This document shows positions 48,259 to 50,291 of a stretch of 50,291 nt of DNA, piece after piece. Below the pieces are notes generated by a model. The model did no database searches and was not told the origin of the DNA. It saw nothing but the letters and a program-made list of their open reading frames with translations. The stretch is from NCBI RefSeq assembly GCF_001673365.1, contig NZ_LZLS01000195.1, forward strand, positions 1 through 50,291. The letters run 5' to 3'. The stretch's first letter is position 1. The number at the start of each line of letters is the position of its first letter. This stretch comes from Mycobacterium asiaticum (lineage in GTDB: Bacteria > Actinomycetota > Actinomycetes > Mycobacteriales > Mycobacteriaceae). Position numbers and translations under genes: made by a program.

Positions 48259-48734
48259 GCCGGTCAGCACGCGTAATCATCGCCTCGACCCGCGCTTCGG
48301 CCGGTGTCTACACCGACAAGTGCGGTCCCATCATCGCGGAATGGCTTGAGCAGCATGGGTTTTTGCCCGTCTCACCCCGGGTCGTCGCCGACGGTAACGC
48401 GGTTGGAGAGGCCCTGTATGACGCCTTGGACGACGGGGTCGACCTGATCATCACCTCCGGCGGCACTGGAATATCGCCCACCGATAACACCCCGGAACAG
48501 ACCGTGGCGGTCCTGGATTACGTCGTCCCCGGGGTAGCCGACGCGATTCGCCGTGCCGGCGAGTCGAAAGTGCCGACGTCCATGCTGTCGCGCGGGGTGT
48601 GCGGGGTGGCCGGGCGGACGCTGATTGTCAACCTCCCGGGGTCGCCCGGTGGCGTCAAAGACGGTCTCGGGGTCCTCGCCGACATACTGCAGCATGCGCT
48701 GGACCAGCTCGCCGGCAAAGATCACAACCGATGA
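48255..48734 (+). CDS. mog: Molybdopterin adenylyltransferase
   Basis: This is a MogA/MoaB-type protein of 159 residues, syntenic with Mog (Rv0865). It adenylates molybdopterin before molybdenum insertion. The VIIASTRASAGVYTD start, ITSGGTGISPTDNTPE and VNLPGSPGGVKDGL are the family signatures, with the TGG/SGGTG loop binding the substrate phosphate. It overlaps moaC at ATGA and moaE at ATGA, so it is firmly in one operon. Confidence 0.95.
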   Translation: MSRSARVIIASTRASAGVYTDKCGPIIAEWLEQHGFLPVSPRVVADGNAVGEALYDALDDGVDLIITSGGTGISPTDNTPEQTVAVLDYVVPGVADAIRRAGESKVPTSMLSRGVCGVAGRTLIVNLPGSPGGVKDGLGVLADILQHALDQLAGKDHNR

Positions 48735-49156
48735 CTCTGGTGCTGCGCGCCGCAGTGACCGAGCAGCCGATTTCTCTCGCCGAGCACGAGGCGCTGGTGG
48801 GTCACCAGTCTGCCGGCGCGGTCGTGGGCTTTGTCGGCATGATCCGGGACCACGACGGCGGACGTCAGGTGGTTCGGCTGGAGTATTCCGCGCACCCGAC
48901 GGCCTCGGCGGTCTTTGCTGAGGTGGTTGCCGAGGTCGCCGCGGCGGCCAGCGGGATCCGGGCCGTGGCTGCCAGCCATCGCATCGGCGTGCTGCACATC
49001 GGGGACGCCGCTTTGGTGGCGGCCGTGGCCGCCGATCACCGAAAAGCCGCGTTTGCCACCTGCGCGCAATTGGTCGACACCATCAAGGCTCGATTACCGG
49101 TGTGGAAGCACCAGTTCTTCGAAGACGGGTCCCAAGAGTGGGTGGGCTCGGCCTGA
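48731..49156 (+). CDS. moaE: Molybdopterin synthase catalytic subunit
   Basis: This is MoaE, 141 residues, syntenic with MoaE2 (Rv0866). It inserts sulfur from MoaD into the pterin precursor. GAVVGFVGMIRDHDGGR and the active-site VWKHQFFEDGSQEWV (catalytic Lys in the WKHQ stretch) are plain. No moaD gene is in this window, so the sulfur carrier is encoded elsewhere. The start overlaps the mog stop by 4 bases. An AGACGCAAA hairpin follows 24 bases after the stop. Confidence 0.95.
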   Translation: MTLVLRAAVTEQPISLAEHEALVGHQSAGAVVGFVGMIRDHDGGRQVVRLEYSAHPTASAVFAEVVAEVAAAASGIRAVAASHRIGVLHIGDAALVAAVAADHRKAAFATCAQLVDTIKARLPVWKHQFFEDGSQEWVGSA

Positions 49157-49180
49157 CCCCCGACGGGCTCACGCGCCAAC

Positions 49181-49227
49181 AGACGCAAAGCACCCGACAC
49201 GCCATGCGTGCGAGTGCTTTTGCGTCA
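49181..49227. terminator. Hairpin between convergent moaE and rpfA
   Basis: AGACGCAAAGCAC (49181-49193) pairs with GTGCTTTTGCGTCA (49214-49227), one extra base in the right arm, with a 20-base loop. The left arm is A-rich and the right arm T-rich, so it can stop transcription from both sides. It sits between the moaE stop (49156) and the rpfA stop (49238). Confidence 0.8.
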
Positions 49228-49237
49228 GTTCGCGGTA

Positions 49238-50291
49238 CTAGCTGACCAGTGCGTCGAGCGCGTCGTTGCCGGCCACGTTCTGGTCCACGATCGCCTGCCA
49301 CAGCTGCCGGGTGTAGCCGACAGAGGCAACCTGGTGGATCTCCACGGGCCCGGCGGGCTCGGCCACGTCAGCCGGCGCCGGCGCGGGCACGTCAGCCGGT
49401 TGCGGCTCGGGCAGGAAGCCGGTCTCGACGACCGCCGGAGCGGGAGCCGGGAGGTCGGCCGGAGCAGGCGGCAAGTCGCCCGGTGCCGGGGCCAGGTCGG
49501 CGGGAGCCGGAGGCAGGTCACCCGGTGCCGGAGGCAGGTCTGCGGGAGCCGGAGGCAAGTCGCCCGGTGCCGGGGCCAGGTCGGCGGGTGCCGGAGGCAG
49601 GTCGGCCGGTGCCGGAGGCAAGTCAGCCGGGGCTGGCGGGAGGTCGGCGGGTGCCGGGGCCAGCTCGGCCGGTGCCGGCGGCAGGTCGGCGGGTGCCGGA
49701 GGCAGGTCGGCCGGGGCTGGCGGGAGGTCGGCGGGTGCCGGGGCCAGTTCGGCCGGTGCCGGAGGCAGGTCGGCGGGAGCGGGCGGCAGGTCGGCCGGAG
49801 CCGGGGCCAGACTGAGGTCGTTGCCGGCCATCTGCACCTCAGGCGCCGGAACCTCTACGGGCGGCGGCAGGTCCGGAATGGCCTCGCCGTTGACTTCTGG
49901 GGCGTCCACCGGCTGGTTGAACGCAGCCGGCTCGGGAAGAACGTTGCGCGGCGACGGGCCCGAGAGGCCGGTGCCGCACACGGGCCAGGCGCCGCGGCCC
50001 TGAGTGGCCAGCACGCGCTCAGCGATCGCAATCTGCTGGTCCTTACTGGCCAGCTGGGCGGACGGAGCGAACTCGCCGCCGCCGTGCGAGGACCAAGTGC
50101 CGGCCGCGAACTGCACGCCGCCGTAGAACCCGTTACCGGTGTTGATCGCCCAGTTGCCACCAGATTCGCAACGGGCAACCGCATCCCATTCGGCGTCGGT
50201 GGCTGCCGCGGCCTGGCCGGCCATGGCGATGCCGCCGCCGCCCAGCACTGCGCCGGTAAAGGCGATCTTGGCGACGCTGACGCTGGAGGTA
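49238..50291 (-). CDS. rpfA: Resuscitation-promoting factor A, 5'-truncated
   Basis: This is RpfA, a secreted peptidoglycan lytic enzyme that helps dormant mycobacteria grow again. The N terminus is cut by the window edge; the frame is open to 50291 and reads SSVSVAKIAFTGAVLGGGGIAMAG, the end of the signal peptide. The catalytic domain has DAVARCESGGNWAINTGNGFYGGVQF with the active-site Glu in CESGG, and ATQGRGAWPVCG, whose Cys pairs with it. A long low-complexity tail of 17 heptads (PPAPADL and variants) follows, then the end VGYTRQLWQAIVDQNVAGNDALDALVS. It converges on moaE. Confidence 0.93.
   Translation of the reverse strand, partial: TSSVSVAKIAFTGAVLGGGGIAMAGQAAAATDAEWDAVARCESGGNWAINTGNGFYGGVQFAAGTWSSHGGGEFAPSAQLASKDQQIAIAERVLATQGRGAWPVCGTGLSGPSPRNVLPEPAAFNQPVDAPEVNGEAIPDLPPPVEVPAPEVQMAGNDLSLAPAPADLPPAPADLPPAPAELAPAPADLPPAPADLPPAPADLPPAPAELAPAPADLPPAPADLPPAPADLPPAPADLAPAPGDLPPAPADLPPAPGDLPPAPADLAPAPGDLPPAPADLPAPAPAVVETGFLPEPQPADVPAPAPADVAEPAGPVEIHQVASVGYTRQLWQAIVDQNVAGNDALDALVS
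49451..49807 (-). repeat. Seventeen-unit Pro/Ala heptad repeat in rpfA
   Basis: The tail is encoded by 17 tandem 21-base units giving PPAPADL, APAPADL, PPAPAEL and PPAPGDL in a mixed order. The DNA units are highly similar (GGCAGGTCGGCGGGTGCCGGA and variants), so slippage or recombination can change their number. RpfA of other mycobacteria also carries such a region with different lengths. Confidence 0.9.

Noticed and set aside
49451..49807. Regular spaced repeats considered as a CRISPR array
   Set aside because: Units are contiguous 21-base codon repeats within rpfA without unique spacers.
1..50291. Search by eye for tRNA, rRNA and transposase genes
   Set aside because: No cloverleaf, rRNA-like stretch or transposase motif was seen; a covariance-model scan would be decisive.

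Overview
The window is high-GC actinobacterial DNA that reads throughout as a slow-growing Mycobacterium. It carries a complete mce (mammalian cell entry) lipid-import operon, Mce-associated membrane proteins, small secreted mycobacterial proteins, PknF-type kinases and rpfA. The gene order far / two SRPBCC genes / dapC / fadA / fadB ... xpb / Rv0862c-like / Rv0863-like / moaC / mog / moaE / rpfA matches, from memory, the M. tuberculosis Rv0853c-Rv0867c neighbourhood. The species cannot be fixed from the sequence. Many start codons are GTG and many adjacent genes overlap by 4 bp (ATGA or GTGA).

Layout. (1) 1-833: 3' part of a CaiB/BaiF CoA-transferase. (2) 1132-10559: an eight-gene yrbEA-yrbEB-mceA-F operon, followed on the opposite strand by a secreted protein and a pair of Mce-associated membrane proteins (10580-12424), then two convergent small secreted proteins. 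(3) 13350-16521: a TetR gene divergent from a four-gene membrane operon (two paralogous six-helix proteins, then heme-copper oxidase subunit III-like and IV-like proteins). The shared promoter region holds two identical 14-bp palindromes. (4) 16534-21676: cytochrome P450, a divergent second TetR gene, an enoyl-CoA hydratase-like gene coupled to an MmpS-like secreted protein, an LpqH-type lipoprotein and an amidohydrolase. (5) 21678-26004: a MIRU-like tandem repeat, a FadD3-like acyl-CoA ligase, a second Mce-associated pair, an unrecognised protein and a Bfd-like ferredoxin. (6) 25963-35072: 2-keto-acid decarboxylase, three SRPBCC paralogues, far, dapC, fadA and fadB. (7) 35224-43536: methyltransferase, two F420-type LLM oxidoreductases, two tandem Ser/Thr kinases, and a DUF35 plus thiolase-like pair. 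By recalled synteny this is an insertion between fadB and xpb. (8) 43541-50291: XPB helicase and its partner, molybdopterin genes, and a 5'-truncated rpfA.

Functionally the window is weighted to lipid uptake and acyl-CoA metabolism: Mce import, acyl-CoA ligase, hydratase-like, thiolase, trifunctional enzyme and racemase. P450, F420 and secreted envelope proteins sit around this core.

The main unusual items are these. A dispersed 48-bp repeat is inserted twice in frame inside far and three times between the DUF35 and thiolase-like genes. Two tandem kinases have extracellular parts that look like doubled copies of a secreted module, which may also occur as a stand-alone protein beside the mce operon. 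TetR-controlled orphan oxidase subunits III/IV lie under a symmetric twin-operator promoter. Several start codons sit 6-8 nt after a TANNNT -10 box, as expected for leaderless transcripts.
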